NCBI GenBank assembly: GCA_003008705.1
Contig: PDUO01000010.1
Coordinates: 310,001-374,000, forward strand
Length of the DNA: 64,000 bases
Direction of reading: 5' to 3'
Source of the DNA: Pezicula radicicola
Taxonomy: Eukaryota; Ascomycota; Leotiomycetes; Helotiales; Dermateaceae
Below, one piece after another: positions 1-13,200 of the stretch. Below the pieces are notes generated by a model. The model was not told the DNA's origin, did not search any database, and saw only the letters and a program-made list of their open reading frames with translations. Positions within the stretch are counted from its first letter, which is position 1; every line of letters begins with the position of its first letter. The position numbers and the translations under genes are program-made.

Positions 1-504
1 TAGACTAAAGATAATAATCACGGCAATTTTTGCCTTCCTCTCCATCTTTAAGCCAAGAATCGCTGGTATGGGAACAATGATAGTTATCAGACTCGTGGTG
101 ATATTAGTGACTCCATATACCAATGAGACTAATTGGATGTTCAAGCAGTGACCTTCGATCTCAGGGCTCCAAAACTTTCTTACTGGAGCGCAGAAGAATA
201 TTATTGTAAAGAAAAACCAGACAGTGTTGGCTATTACAAGTGCAATACCACACCAAGCCGCTTTTCGGGTGCGGCCAGTGAAAACTCGTAGGTACTGAAT
301 AAATATAGAGATCTTTGTCAAAGCCATAGAGAAGACGCGTAGGAATGTACTAATGTACAAAATCTACACCGAGTACTTTCCTATTTAGCTAGGAGGTGTT
401 GAAGAAAAAGCTAGCGATGCTGACCTTCAGAATGTCTGAAAACCTCTGGAGTAGCTGATTTGTTATAAGCTCCATGATATGCTGGCCCATACCGAGGTTT
501 CTCA
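1..504 (-). CDS. Pth11-like rhodopsin-domain integral membrane protein, partial
   Basis: The minus strand from about 504 to 1 encodes part of a fungal rhodopsin-like (Pth11/SAT4-type) seven-helix membrane protein, a family of putative surface sensors. I read two exons, 425-504 and 1-363, joined by a 61-bp intron (donor GTCAGC, acceptor GTGTAG) with the frame kept. The second exon shows the family hallmarks: FSMALTKISIFIQYLRVF, a long hydrophobic helix, the FFCAPVRKFW segment and VPIPAILGLKMERKAK before a further helix. The C-terminus lies off the left edge. The N-terminal exons are not resolved: a possible upstream piece ends at a GTAAGT donor near 594-599, but its frame does not join cleanly. 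The gene could be 5'-damaged, since it borders AT-rich decayed DNA. Family assignment is confident; integrity is not. Confidence 0.72.
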
Positions 505-1364
505 CTATATCCAATAGGTTAAATAGATATCATTTTTCTTCTTCTTCTTTTTCCCCCTCTTTTTCTTCGACGTGTCTTCAACCTAAGAATAGACTTACGT
601 TTGAAATAGAATCCAAAAAGTGCCCCTAAGAAAGTCTGCTACTAAGTAAGCAACTTTCTTATCTTTGGGATTTGAGAATAATTCTTGCTAAGTCTTACGT
701 ACCCATGCCATTGTAAGACAAATATCGTCTACGCCAGCATTTTTGACGATTATAAAACGGGTGTAGAGTCGGAGGACGAGTGCTGTAGTTGCAAGGGCAA
801 AAGGAGGCGATATTACTTTGATTATGTCTATCCCTATCGTCATGGCGGAACTATTGCCTGTTACGAGTTACAGCTAGTGGGGTTGGCTAGAAAAGATTGA
901 CTGGGAGAGGGACGAAAAGAAACGTAATAAACAGTGAAGTCCCTTGTAGTGTATATAGCTAGATTTCTGCAAGCTAAACTATCAGTTAACTTTGAATGAC
1001 ATGGGCCGGAACCATATATGTTGTTTCCGGCGATATAAAATGGTCCAATAATGATACTTACCAATCAGATTGTATAGTAGCATGCATACATCTTCTCTGG
1101 CCTGCTCTACTCTTAAACGCAAACGGTTTAAGTAATGCTTGTTCTAGGTCTAGTGTTAGACTAAGCGATCATGATGAGACTTGAGAAGGCGGTGGTTGGG
1201 TGTGGCGATTTTAGAGATCTACACAAATGTCAGAAATTGCTGGTATTGACAACTGACAATCCTAATCGATTAAAAAAGTTGAGTTCTTGTGGTGCTATGT
1301 CTTTTCGCGGCTCTTCTTCCTTTCCTACAGTTTTTTTGATGGGCGGGTAAATAACCACGAACTA

Positions 1365-1399
1365 AGCCAGCCCAGCCCAGCCCAGCCCAGCCCAGCCCA
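1365..1399. repeat. CAGCC pentanucleotide microsatellite
   Basis: About seven head-to-tail copies of a CAGCC/CCCAG unit, with no spacer. It lies in gene-free sequence, so there is no coding consequence that I can see. Confidence 0.9.
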
Positions 1400-2219
1400 A
1401 TAGGCCCGGTCTGGATACTGATTTCAATTAACCAATACCTAATAGACGGAGGAGTCAAATACCCATGGTTAACCATAGACCCATGGCCCATGGGTAAACC
1501 ACCTAGTATATGGAGAGCCTAAGTTAGGAGCTATAGGCATGCGAGGAGGCCCGAAATAGCCTTGAAAAGAGGCTCCATTTAGGAGTCTTTGTTAGGTTCC
1601 AAATCGTATATTCTTTTTTTTCTCCCCCTGCTTAGGTTGTTCGCTTAGCGAAAGTACACAAAAATGAAGATATATTGATCCTTCACAGTTATGCCTACTG
1701 GGTCCAATTAGGCTGGGCGCCCATTGGTGCCTATGGTTCTGCCTCACAAAAGTCTATTTGGTAATGGGCATAGTCTATTTTAATTGGGTCGGGTATAGAT
1801 CGCAGCTTTTTTAAGCCCAACCCACCTATCAAAAACACTGCCTTCCTACATCCATCAGCTACTTGGCCTTATTTAGTAGCTTTCTGGTGTTTCCCCGCCC
1901 ACCATCCCTGTAGTGTGGTATTGTTTGTCAGCTATATAGTATATCTTTAAAATACATTGCCCAGCCCTTAGCCAGGGCTGGCGTGGCCGCTTAACGGCTC
2001 TTGCCATTAGCTAATTATCTGCTTTAGGCCCACATACCACTGCAGAATAATGATTAAGCTAGTGCCCGAGCCCCTAGGCGCTGTCCTACGTCACACTTGC
2101 GCCCTACGCACTCACAATTGAACCCACTATTGATGTTGCTTGGTGCCCTATAGGCTTCCATTACGCCTATATGGATGATAAGGCGACATAAACGAGTGAA
2201 GACAAAGGGTAGTTAGGTA

Positions 2220-2880
2220 TGTGCTTCAAACATTTTTTACGGGGGAGGAGAAGTTGCTTATTATAGCTTGATACGTATTCGGACGGAATAGGAAATAGAT
2301 TTTATGTTGAATTTCCGACTTAATTTATTATACACAATTATATAACACTGCTTAATATACTATAAGCACTTGAACAGAAGACCACATTCTAAGATTATTA
2401 TATCACTCATTTTACACTATATTTATATAGATAAAACTATACCTTCCATAGTAAGTCATTTAGGGTCTACTTAGTTGCGCAGGGTCTAGTTATAAAGTGC
2501 TATTCGAAACATATAATTCGAATAGAGATATTTAAAAGGTCGAATCTTATTATTCGTTTAGGTGCTTAGCTACTTATAAATAGAACGATTTAAAAATGTA
2601 CTTATACAATAGTTTATAAATTAGTTATATAAAACTATAGTAAAACAAGCCTTATATCTAAGCGTAAGGTTTAAGCAACAAGCTCTCTCTCTTACAAATA
2701 GGGCTCTTACTCCCTTGTACTCCCTCCTTGCCTTCTAAAATTAGTAATTTATAAAAGGTACTAGATTATAAATGTACTTCTCGAGGTACATTCATTGCCT
2801 GGTAGATTTTTAGTAGTAGAGATCTAGTACAGTACAAATCAAATATCACTATTGATATAGTACCTAGCTTTGACACTAAA
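2220..2880. repeat. AT-rich, TpA-rich block (RIP-like)
   Basis: Strongly AT-rich sequence full of TA steps and free of long frames on either strand. In Pezizomycotina this texture is typical of old repeats hit by C-to-T mutation. The original element cannot be identified by eye. Confidence 0.5.
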
Positions 2881-3541
2881 CACGAAACTATAGGCACTAG
2901 GCATTTTAGCCCATTCGAATGGGCCCAGATCCGTGCAACCAAATAGGCCCTTGGCTATGATACCATTCAGGTACGAAGGATACTAGATAGGTAAATACAA
3001 CAAAGACATCAGAAGACAACCGAGTAAGTCAACTTATTAAATACCCCAAGTAATGATTTCCAAATATCTAGACGCAAGAGAATAGGCTCTGTGGATTTGT
3101 AGAAGTATAAATGTCACTTTCCATTTTCTCCCACCGACCTAACACCACTAACCTATTGCGCGTTCATTGTGGAGGGTTTAGGGCATAAAGTACAAAAGAA
3201 TCATTTCACCACCCAATCATTTCCCAGATAGCAGCAAAGCAGGTGATACATTATCGGACAATACCGAACCCAATGTATGAAATCATGCATAAAGCCACAC
3301 GTTCGAATCCCTGATACCGTTATAGAAAGGCGTTGGCGTCTCTTTAATGGTCATCTTCGTCAAGGATCATGCACCCTCTACGCCATCTATCTTACGTTAT
3401 ACCCGGACCCCGCATACGTACAATACTCTAGATAAAAGATGCAGGATCTCCACCTGATCGCGATTTTCAGATCGAGATTGCGACCAACCTCTCTGAAATC
3501 ACCCGAATGATTCTTCTTATTCCCTTATCACCAATACCAAA

Positions 3542-5176
3542 ATGACTGAGATTCCACAAGCTGTTGAAGTTGATCAGGGGGATATTGATTCTTCGTTTGG
3601 TGATGAGATGTAAGTGATATTGGTACCCTTGGCTTTAATTATATATATATAAGTACCTCTGTACCTTTCGTACTTTGATAAAAGTATTTTTATTTAGTGT
3701 TGAGTCTTCTAATAACTAATACGTTGTTCAATCACTATAGACAAAGTTACACAACCTCCCTCACGTCAAGTATATCAAACCACACCTACGAGAACGGTCG
3801 TCGATATCATGCCTACAAAGAAGGAAGTACGTACATCATAATAGCCAATACCATAATTCCACAATCAGACAATCCCACCCAAGAATATCCATCTACCAAT
3901 TCCAATTCGCAAAAACTTAAAAAAACTCTAACTCCACAAAACAACTCGGAGTAAAAAGAAATGAAACCTAACTTCTAATAGAATATTTCATGCCAAACGA
4001 CGAATCCGAAAACGACAGAATGGACATGATGCACCACCTCTTCACACTAATAATAAACGGAGAATTACACGTATCACCACTTCCCAAGAATCCACAACGG
4101 ATACTAGATCTAGGGACCGGGACGGGGATTTGGGCCATGGAAGTGGCTGATATGTATCCATCTGCAGAGGTAGGCATCACAAAAAAAACACATTCAACAA
4201 TCTAAACAAATACACTTTGCTAATTCAAGATCTTGTTATATATAAATAGGTAATAGGAATGGACCTATCACCAACACAACCAAACATGTAAGTCTTCCTT
4301 CCCATTCTTTAAGACTGAAAATTTTCTCAAAGCCTCAATGAAAATATTTACTAAGAGAAAGACCAAAAAAAAAGGGTTCCACCAAATGCCCGATTCGAAG
4401 TCGATGATATAGAAAGTGATTGGACATACAGTACACCATTCGATTTAATCCACGCCCGATTCCTAGCCGGTTCAATACAAGATTGGAAGAAATTAACAAC
4501 ACAAACATACAAGTGAATTACCTCCTCCTTCCTCTTCCCCTTCCCGCATACAAAAACCCCCCAAAATCCCCTGCCCCCAAAAAACAAACTAACCCACCGC
4601 CCCCCAAAAAAACAGAAATCTCAAACCAGGAGGATATAGCGAATTCAAAGACTGGGACATAACACCCATAAGTCCAGACGATTCCATCCCAAAAAACAGT
4701 CCTATGGCACACTGGCATCATTTATTGTTGGAAGCATGTACGAAAATAGGACGAGAACCACGACCTGGACATCAATTGAAAGGATGGTTAGAAGAAGCTG
4801 GGTTTGTTGATGTGGTTGAGGTTGCTAAATTTGTACCAATTGGTTTATGGCCTAAGGATATTAAGCAGGTAAATTGGTTTTCTACTATCTTATTCTTTGC
4901 TATCGTGAAATGCCATTTTACGACTTTTCATTTCAAATTCTTATTGGATAGATTGGTTAAGGAGTTTATTTTTTGTGGTGCATTGCTGATTATATTCTGG
5001 ATAAATAGAAAGAAATAGGAGCATGGAATTACACATGTCTAATAGAAGGCCTAGAAGCAGCATCTCTCAGATTATTAACAGCAGTTCATGGGTGGTCAGT
5101 TGAGGAGGTGCAAGTTTTTCTAGCGGAGGTGAGGAATGAATTGAGGGATAAGTCGATTCATTCTATGTATACTTAG
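3542..5176 (+). CDS. LaeA-like / TAM-type SAM-dependent methyltransferase
   Basis: Seven exons (3542-3609, 3741-3826, 3982-4169, 4250-4287, 4375-4512, 4616-4868, 5009-5176) join in frame to 312 residues. The start MTEIPQAVEVD is the first ATG and the C-terminus ends IHSMYT. The SAM-binding motif I is DLGTGTGIWAMEVAD, preceded by RYHAYKEG and PNDE as in the LaeA/TAM family. DLIHARFLAGSIQDW, then LKPGGYSEF and LLLEACTKIGREP, follow in the usual order. The family holds many methyltransferases linked to fungal secondary metabolism; LaeA itself is a global regulator. This copy lies about 2 kb from the 3' end of the polyketide synthase and could serve that cluster, which is inference. Intron 4 appears to end in AAG. 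The substrate cannot be told from sequence. Confidence 0.85.
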
Positions 5177-6479
5177 TAAGTACAAGTGCAAACAGACAAG
5201 CACGTATTTAATTAACGGGGCTAACTGTGCTAAAAGCTATATTGTCACTGGTCGGAAACCTGAGGATTTAAAACATGATACCTAGTCGTCAAATGTAGAA
5301 AGATGCAGGCAGATATTCTTAATTTGTTTGATTTTGGGGGACTAGTGTAGTTTTAAGCGAGCGACGAATTTTACGGTCATCTTATATATACATCTAGCAA
5401 TAAGAGACTTCTAGCGTACAAGAGGTAATTAGGTTGCATCTGAGACACAATTTCATATGTCTATAGTATCGACCACTAGTGAAATACAATATCTAATACA
5501 GGCTTTAGTTGGAGTGGTGTGAGTAGTTACTTCCCTAACCTACCATGCCACTTTACACGCGCTCGTGTGCTTGTTTTTTTCCTTTCCCCCCCTTTCTTTC
5601 ATATACACTCCTAAAATTACGTGGCATTATCAAGTAACTCTACTCCACTTTAACTTGTATGTAGCTAAGAAGCACCCCTTGCTTTAGAATTCAGCACTGC
5701 CAGCTTGCCCTCGCCTTAGCCAGCGGTGCCCGAGCTGCCTAAGCACTTCAAGCACGTTAATCATGGTTTATCACTGCGCTCTTATTTTGTTTCTTCTATT
5801 AGTTCTTAATTAATCATAGTGACATGAATTTCAAACGACCAACTAAAACAACTAATAGATAGCTAATAGCATCAGTTATACGGAGGCTTCTATATTTAAA
5901 CCTTTACTCTCTACGAAGTACAGTAAATTAGAGATCGATCAATCAATAAATCACGATATGAGCTGCATTTGAAGGTTGATCACGAGGCTGGCTAGCACGG
6001 CGAATTTAGATTGGTTTGGAGGGTTTTGAACGCTCGCTTATGAAGGTTGGAAAGCCCACTGGAATTTTGGAAAGCTATTGCAAAGCCTAGAATCGGCGGA
6101 TAGTTGTTCATCGGGTAGCTGCAGGATTAGCCTTACTAAATTGCATAGTAGATTAAGTTATTAAGGCTAGTATCCTCTATATAACTACATCCTGTAGTAC
6201 TCTCTACTATATAGTATATCTATTTATCTTTTAGTAAAAGCTAATATTTAAGATTAGATTATAAAATAAGTATAGATAATTATAGGTTGTTTATAGATAA
6301 TACTAAGAACTTATTAAGTATTTATTAAATATATTAAAGATTTATAAGTTACTTATAAGTTATTAATTTTTTTAATATATTATAATTATATAATTTATAA
6401 GTTTATATATAATATTATACTATTTAAATAAGTACCTATATTATCTATTATATAAAATTAGTAATATTAGTAAGTATAA
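5177..6479. repeat. Gene-free spacer with AT-rich decayed block
   Basis: No credible coding frame. From about 6140 to 6480 the sequence becomes extremely AT-rich and TpA-rich and runs directly into the dynamin relic, so part of it may be the far 3' end of that decayed gene. Confidence 0.5.
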
Positions 6480-7190
6480 GAATAAAACTTACTTTATAAT
6501 ATATTTCTAAAGTATTACTATAAGAATTATTATCTATATCTAATTCTAGCTTCTTATAAAAGGCCTAGATAACCTTATCCTTATTAACCTTAATAAGCTC
6601 TACTAATTTATAGGACTAGTCAAGAATAGTACTCTTAGTTGTTCCCCCTTTTACGTAATACTTAAATTCAACTCGGTTCTTTTCCTACTGCATTTTTTAG
6701 ACTATTACTATATAATATTAATTACAGGTTGTCAGATAACGTTTACGGTCTTCGAGCAGCGCATTAGTAGCCTAAGATCTTTTCTTTAAAGATTCCTTAA
6801 CAGTTAATACCTGAATGGAGGAGTAGACATCTAGGGACAAGCATCTTTAAGAAGGTTAATAATAGCATTAGAGCATAGTGTAGAGACGTCGTCTAGATAT
6901 TCCTCTACTAGCTCCTGCTATATCTCTGACTGTTCCTAAAACAGTTCCCCAATTAGTACAGGATTGAAATTTCTAGGCAATTCCCCTCCTTGGGTACAAA
7001 CGAGGATATCCTTAATCCAGCTCAGGGCTTCTGTTTAATCAAGCACTCTAGGGTTATATAATTTGACTGTATCCGACCTAGGGTTGGTGCTATCCTTGTC
7101 CGTCTCACCACCTAAGACTAATAGTAGTGTATCTCTATTTGTATCGGATTCGTTATGCAGCAGGCCCTCCATCAAATCGTCTTAATTTCA
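6480..7190 (-). pseudogene. Decayed dynamin-family GTPase, C-terminal (GED) part
   Basis: Translating the minus strand downward from 7190 gives pieces that match the C-terminal half of fungal dynamin-like GTPases: EALSWIKDILVCTQGGELPR, then NFNPVLIGELF followed by a stop and EQSEI with another stop, then EYLDDVSTLCSNAI. After a frame shift near 6790 come LLEDRKRYLTTCN and KMQ-stop-EKNRVEF. At least two stops (TAG) fall where the family has Trp, and others fit Gln (CAA to TAA). The GTPase domain that should precede it is missing: the relic ends at about 7190, just past the 3' end of the polyketide synthase gene at 7253. Family recognition rests on my memory of the dynamin effector domain. Confidence 0.72.
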
Positions 7191-7252
7191 ATCAATTGAC
7201 CTTCTCCACATTCTGGAGTCGAAAGAAATTCGAAGAGATTTCGTAGCACAGT

Positions 7253-10200
7253 CTATAGAGTCGAAAGGAATTTCTCAACCGCGTCTTGAACAATAGGGCC
7301 AGTGACCGATTTGATCTAAAAGTCGACGATTATTAGAGATCATAAGACTCCAAAATAGAACGGTGAGAATGAAACTTACCGCAGGCATGTTCATGATGGA
7401 GAAATGATCCCCGTTAATAGCATGACATTCCATCCCTCTACTCCCAAGCAGTCTATCCCAGCCCTTCGGTCCAAAAGACGTTCTCTCTCCACTTAACCAA
7501 TCTCTATTGATTCCTGTCTTCTCTTTCCCCTCTTCCTTCTCACCTAACAACTCTAACTCCTCCTTCAACTTACCCGTCAATTTCTCAAACATTCCCCGTC
7601 GACTCCACAGAAGCACTGTGTGCTGCGGATACCATTCCAGCTCCAGCGGAATCGGATCGTACTTCGTAACAGCCTTCACACACCCAAGGATATGCTTTTT
7701 CTGCTCGGTTTTCATGAGTTGATACCCGCCATCCTTCATCGGCGTTCCGACAAAAATCCCCATCTCTTCTAACACCTCAATCGTGATTTCCGGCAGACCA
7801 TGCATCGCTTTCGGGCACGCGCCATCGATGATTAAAACGCCGTGAGTCTTCTCACCTAATACTGCGAGCTGGCGAACGACCTCATAGGCGTATATTCCGC
7901 CGATAGACCATCCGCCAACGAGATAGGGACCAGAGGGTTGGATTTGCTGGATGGCGCGGACGAAAATTGCAGAAATTTCTTCGATGGTACAGGTGTATTG
8001 TTCTGGACAGTGGAGGAAAGGAGATTCGAGGGCATAAACTGGAAGACCAGACGATAATGGTGGCAGGTGGAGGTAAGAGGCTGCGGAACCGGCGCCGTCG
8101 GTTATGAGGAAGAGGGTGGGGAGAGTGAAGTTTGGAGCACCTTGTAACAGGACCGCGTTACTGGAGTAATTCTGAGATTGGAAGGGAGCAGGGACTGCTG
8201 TGCGTGAAATTGAAGAGCGCAACTCTGGCGCCATGGCTTTTAAGGTTGAGGTAAGCAATTGAAGTACAAGTTGGGGAGTAAGCTGGTAATTATCTGCATG
8301 AGATTAGACTCTGTAAAATGACATACCGTGATCTTCAGAGGACCTAGCAAGTGCTTTGGTTAATCCGGCTACAGTAGGGTGGTCCGTGAAGATAGAAGCT
8401 GGAACTTCAAAGCCAGTGTAATCTTTCACTTTGCCTATAATGACAATGCTCATCAAAGAGTCGACACCTAATTCAGCAAAGGAGGAGCTATTATTGATCT
8501 CACTCATTGAAAGTCCTGTCTCCATCGCCAAAGTGGATATAACGATGTTAGTAAGCTTATCTGCTTGCGGTTTAGTAAAACTGTCAGATATCGAAGGCGG
8601 CGCAGGGAACTCTTTGAACACAGAACTGTGGCTACTCGAGTCGTTTCCTTTCTCAGAATTGTTCTTTACTATCCTGATTGGGCTGGAGGCCTTGGGTTGA
8701 AACTGTGCGCGAAGTCGGCCAACGGTTGGAAATTCCACAAATATCGATGCCGGCAACGTCTGGTTGGCTTGCGTACGGACCCGGCTTGTGATTGAGATTG
8801 TAAGGAGCGAGTCAATTCCCAACTCCTCAAAAGAGGTCTCATCTGTAATTTCTGGCATTTCACAGCCCACTTCTTCAGCAACTATCGAGAGAATGGCTTC
8901 AAAGTCGACGTAGGATTTGACCTGAAGTGATATTGGGGCCTGCAGAGGCTCGTAAATGGCCCTTGAGGCAACATTAGGATTGGTAAATGGCCGCTTCCCC
9001 ACAATAGATGATTCGGATCGCCTTCTGTCCGTAGTGTCAATCGCCAATCTATCACACTGAGTGCGAGACTTTGAGAGGTTGGGTCCAAGCAAATATGGTA
9101 GCGTGCTCTTCTTGATCTCCTGAAACTTCAAACCCGTCCCAACGGCGACAGTCTTATCACCATCAATCAGCGACACATCTCCAACAAACCCCCCAGAAGA
9201 CTTGGACTGTTGCATTCTGACATAGCAAAGATACTCTTTATCGCCAGAGATCTCAATACTAACCTGTAGGCTTCTGCATTCAGTGGACATGTACATGACA
9301 TCCTGAGGGATATTGACACTGCAATTGAGTAGAAATCCCGGAACCTGAGCAAGGCAATCAAGCCAACATGGGTCGTAGGTGAAGGTGCAGTCTTTGGGGG
9401 TATTTCTGAATCGTACCTTCGCTACAGCTTCATTCAATTTGTTGTCCATGTGAATTTCCGTGATTGATTGGTAGGCTTCTCTGTATTGAACAATCGAGGA
9501 AATAGTTTGTATACCATCTCCTTGCGAAGATGGTGAATGTCAGAGGCCGAATAATCCATGAGTCGTGAAATCCTATCTTCGAGGAGATAGACCTGCCGGG
9601 ACCATTTGCCGACCCACTGCGTGCTTTCTCCAAATGACATTGCGCATCTAGCATGTTCCTGGGACGCTGAACCTGTATTCGACCGAATTGAAATCTGTAT
9701 GAGGTGGGACCCCATTGAATTTGTAGCCTGAACTTCCACCGAATGAAAAGCAGCATCAGGCTGAGATATCAAGGGACTGAAAATCTCAAGTGATGCAATC
9801 TCCATTGCGAGCTTGGTCTCCGGCGAGTGAAGTTTCGAGTGCACATAACTCCCAGCCGCGAGGGCCATCTCTGAGAACACACTACTTGGACAGAGGGCGA
9901 CCCCACCTACACAATGTCCCTGGATCAATGCTGCCAATTGAGAGTTCCTGAGGTCCGATCTGAATGTGGTGGTTAGGATGCTGTTGGAAAATTCCTCCGA
10001 TTCGATCCGATGGAGGCAAGTGCTCAAAAATTGTGGATCCATGACCTTCAGCACTTCATCTGCCGTTTTAGAATATTTCTCTTCATACTGAATCCAGTAG
10101 TTCTTTAAATCCCAGCAGTAATTGGGCAAGTCTAAAATTCGAAGACTCGATTCATACTCCCGATGCCATTCCAACCAATCTATTGTAACTCCATTGTTAT

Positions 10201-13200
10201 ATGCCTGAGCCATACTCTTGGAGAGTGTTTTCCAGCAACTGTCGTTAGCCTTCGTGGTTGCCAGAAGATTCGCCGTTGGGGCGTCCAGAGTGGATTGCAC
10301 CATGTTGAGACACATAGACCCTGGGCCTATTTCAATCCACAAACTGCTCTCATTGACAAAATCCTTGACTCTGCAGGATCGAAGAGCTCCTAAAAAGTTG
10401 ACCTGCTGTCTCATCTGTTCTCTGAGATATGTCGATGAGAAGACTCCAGAATCGCTCATAACATCACCAAGCAAGGTTGAAGCGACTGGAATAATAGGCC
10501 TGGCAAAGTGAATACCGCGCGCAATTCGCTCGAAGCTGTCAAGAATTAAGTCAAGCTGCTTAGAATGAAATGCGTAATCGATGCCAAGTAACTTGCATCG
10601 TTTCTGACTTAAATGTTGAATTCTGTGAATATCCTCAAGAGGACCGCCAACCACGATCGAATTGGGGCCATTAAGGCACGCAATCTCGCACGATGTTGTG
10701 AGACCGAGAGAAAGTAGATGCTTGACTTCTTCCACTGAGCACGAAATTAGGAGCATACCATGCGTTTGTTTGGTACAGTGTTGCTGAATCATCTCAGCAC
10801 GTTTCCCTACAAGGAACAGTGTATCATTCAGAGACAGTACCCCCGCGATACACAGAGCAGAGTACTCTCCAATGCTATGGCCAATCACCAAATCAGGTTT
10901 AATGCCCCAAGATTGCCATAGCCGAGCCATTGCTATCTCAAAGGCCACCAATGCAAGATGCACTTCAGTTAACCCAAGAAGTGAGAGATCCGAGGATACA
11001 TCTGTGACGACGTGAATGAATGATGGGAATCCTAGTTGGACACTTGCAAGATCTATATCGACAAGGTGTTGCCTGAAAGTATGAGAGGTGTCGAGGAGCT
11101 GTTTGCCCATGCCAGGGAACATAGAACCTTGACCAGGGAAGGCGAAAATGACTTGACCCATCTTGACCGTCTGAATGGAAGAGGAAGAATCTTTTGAGAA
11201 TTCAGCAAGCAAATCATCTATGGTTTCAACGGCATATGAGCGCCGAAATTGATGGTGCATCCTCCGAGCTGTAGTTGTGTATGCCAGATCCTGTAGCCTC
11301 ACGTCGGAGTTTGCCATCAAATAACCGTGCAGACGTTCTTTATTCCTCGCGAGTGATGTTGTGGTTTTCGCTGACAGTGTGATGATATGGTGAGAACGAG
11401 GATCTTTGCCGGTTACTATGCGCTGTTGGGGCTCTTCAAGGACTATACAAGTATTTCCACCCTTAAATCTCATCAGTAACAGGCTAACTCAACATGCGTG
11501 ATAACTCACAGTAGCACCAAAGCTATTGACTAGTATTCTTTTCCGCTGTGATATATGCCCCGGCCTCTTGAATGGTCGGGCTGTTTGAGCAATGTGAATA
11601 TTCGACTCCGCTAAAGATGGGAATTTGCTGTTCATGCGGTTCTTGATACCAACGTGGGAAGGGACAATGCTTTCTCGAAACATCATCAACGATTTGATGA
11701 CCGAAGCCACACCAGCTGCCTGTAAATGTTAATAAAAAGGAGAATGATTTTTGGGAGCACAAAAACATACTGCCTCACCGTGTCCAATATTACTTTTCAC
11801 AGTTCCTATGTAGAGCGGGTTGTCTCTTCTCCGGCGCCTCCCGAAAGTAGACACAATAGATATAATCTCTGCGGTATCGCCTGTTTGGGTACCTGTACCG
11901 TGCATTTCAACGTAGTTGATATCATCCGGTTTAAGGCCAACCTCACGAAGAACCTGTTGGAAAAGGGCTTGCTGCGTAGGCGTGTGTGGTTGCGTGATCG
12001 ATACGGCCTTTGATGAATGATTCGTAGCAATGCTTCGAATGACACCTTGAATGTTATCATTGCTCGCGATTGCATCCTCCAGTCTCTTGAGTATGACGAC
12101 TCCAACACCGTCACCTCGACAATACCCATCAGCTCCCTCATCTAGAGTTTTGCAAGAGCCCGTCGGTGAGAGGAACCCGCCTCTGCTCAATCCGGTAAAC
12201 AGGTTCGGCCCTGTCATTATATTGCCACCCCCGGCCACGGCAACATCGATCGATCCCTTTAGAAGTGCAGAGCAAGCTAGCTCAATGGAAGCTGCACTTG
12301 AAGAGCAAACAGTATCAATAACGTAGGATGGGCCATCCCATTTGAAATGGTAGTTTAGTCTTCCGGCTGCGAATGCCCTCAACCCTCCCGTCACGTAATA
12401 AATATCAATATCCTGACGAATGTTGTACTCCCGCCAATCGTCAGTTGCCATTCCAATAAACGTCCCAAATTTTTCGGAGAACTTGGAATCGGGATTGTAT
12501 CCAGCCATCTCTAGAGCTTCATAAGTTGCCATCAATAGCAGCCGATGAGTTGGGTCTGTTTGCAGTGCTTCTCTTGGAGACATATTGAACATGCGTGCAT
12601 CGAAAAGGCCGGGTTGATCGATGAAGCATCCGAATGGCGTGAAAGCGCTGTTCTTCGTAGCTGTAGATGGATCGCAATGAGTGTTGAAACCAAATCTGTC
12701 CTTCGGGGCCTGGATTTATCGTGAGTGAGATCCAATACAGAAAATGGAAGAATCTTACCTCTTTATGCAAGTCTTTACCCTGCATCAGAATATCCCAGAA
12801 CTCTATCAAATTGCCACTTCCAGGAAATTTGCCGGACATTCCTACAATCGCAACGTCGCACGAACCATTGCTGGAGCTTTTTCCATCTGGGACTTCTTCA
12901 TTGTGCACGATCAATTTGCCGGCCATCTTGAGTGACTGTCGCAATAATGCGTCTGCATTTGTTGGCCCAAAAACTGTAAAATTCACCTCATTTCCAGCTA
13001 AGCTGCTAATTGCTGAGTCTATGGCCTTCTTGGTGTGAAGAGGAAGACGCAGAATATCCTCGACAGCTAATTTCAGAAGTTCTCGAATTGTTTTTGTACT
13101 ATATTGCATACAAGAACTCGTCGAAATCATATGAGAACCTTCCGTAAGCTCGGATTCGAATAGATGTAAATTCCCTACGATGCGTTCGATATCTAATGAG

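Larger units (their letters stand above)
505..3541. other. Gene-poor spacer, partly AT-rich and RIP-like
   Basis: No open frame here has the look of a real gene; those present are short with biased composition. The stretch from about 2220 to 2880 is very AT-rich with abundant TpA, as in RIP-degraded repeats. Around 1365-1399 there is a (CAGCC)n run, at 1479-1495 a 17-nt perfect palindrome built on CCATGG, and at 1961-1981 a small GC hairpin. I see no recognisable transposase or reverse transcriptase frame. Confidence 0.6.

Noticed and set aside
1479..1495. 17-nt CCATGG palindrome
   Set aside because: Short and in low-complexity surroundings; no target duplication or partner copy to suggest a functional element.
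3290..3330. TTCGAATCCC resembling a tRNA T-loop
   Set aside because: The flanking bases do not form a T stem, acceptor stem or anticodon arm.
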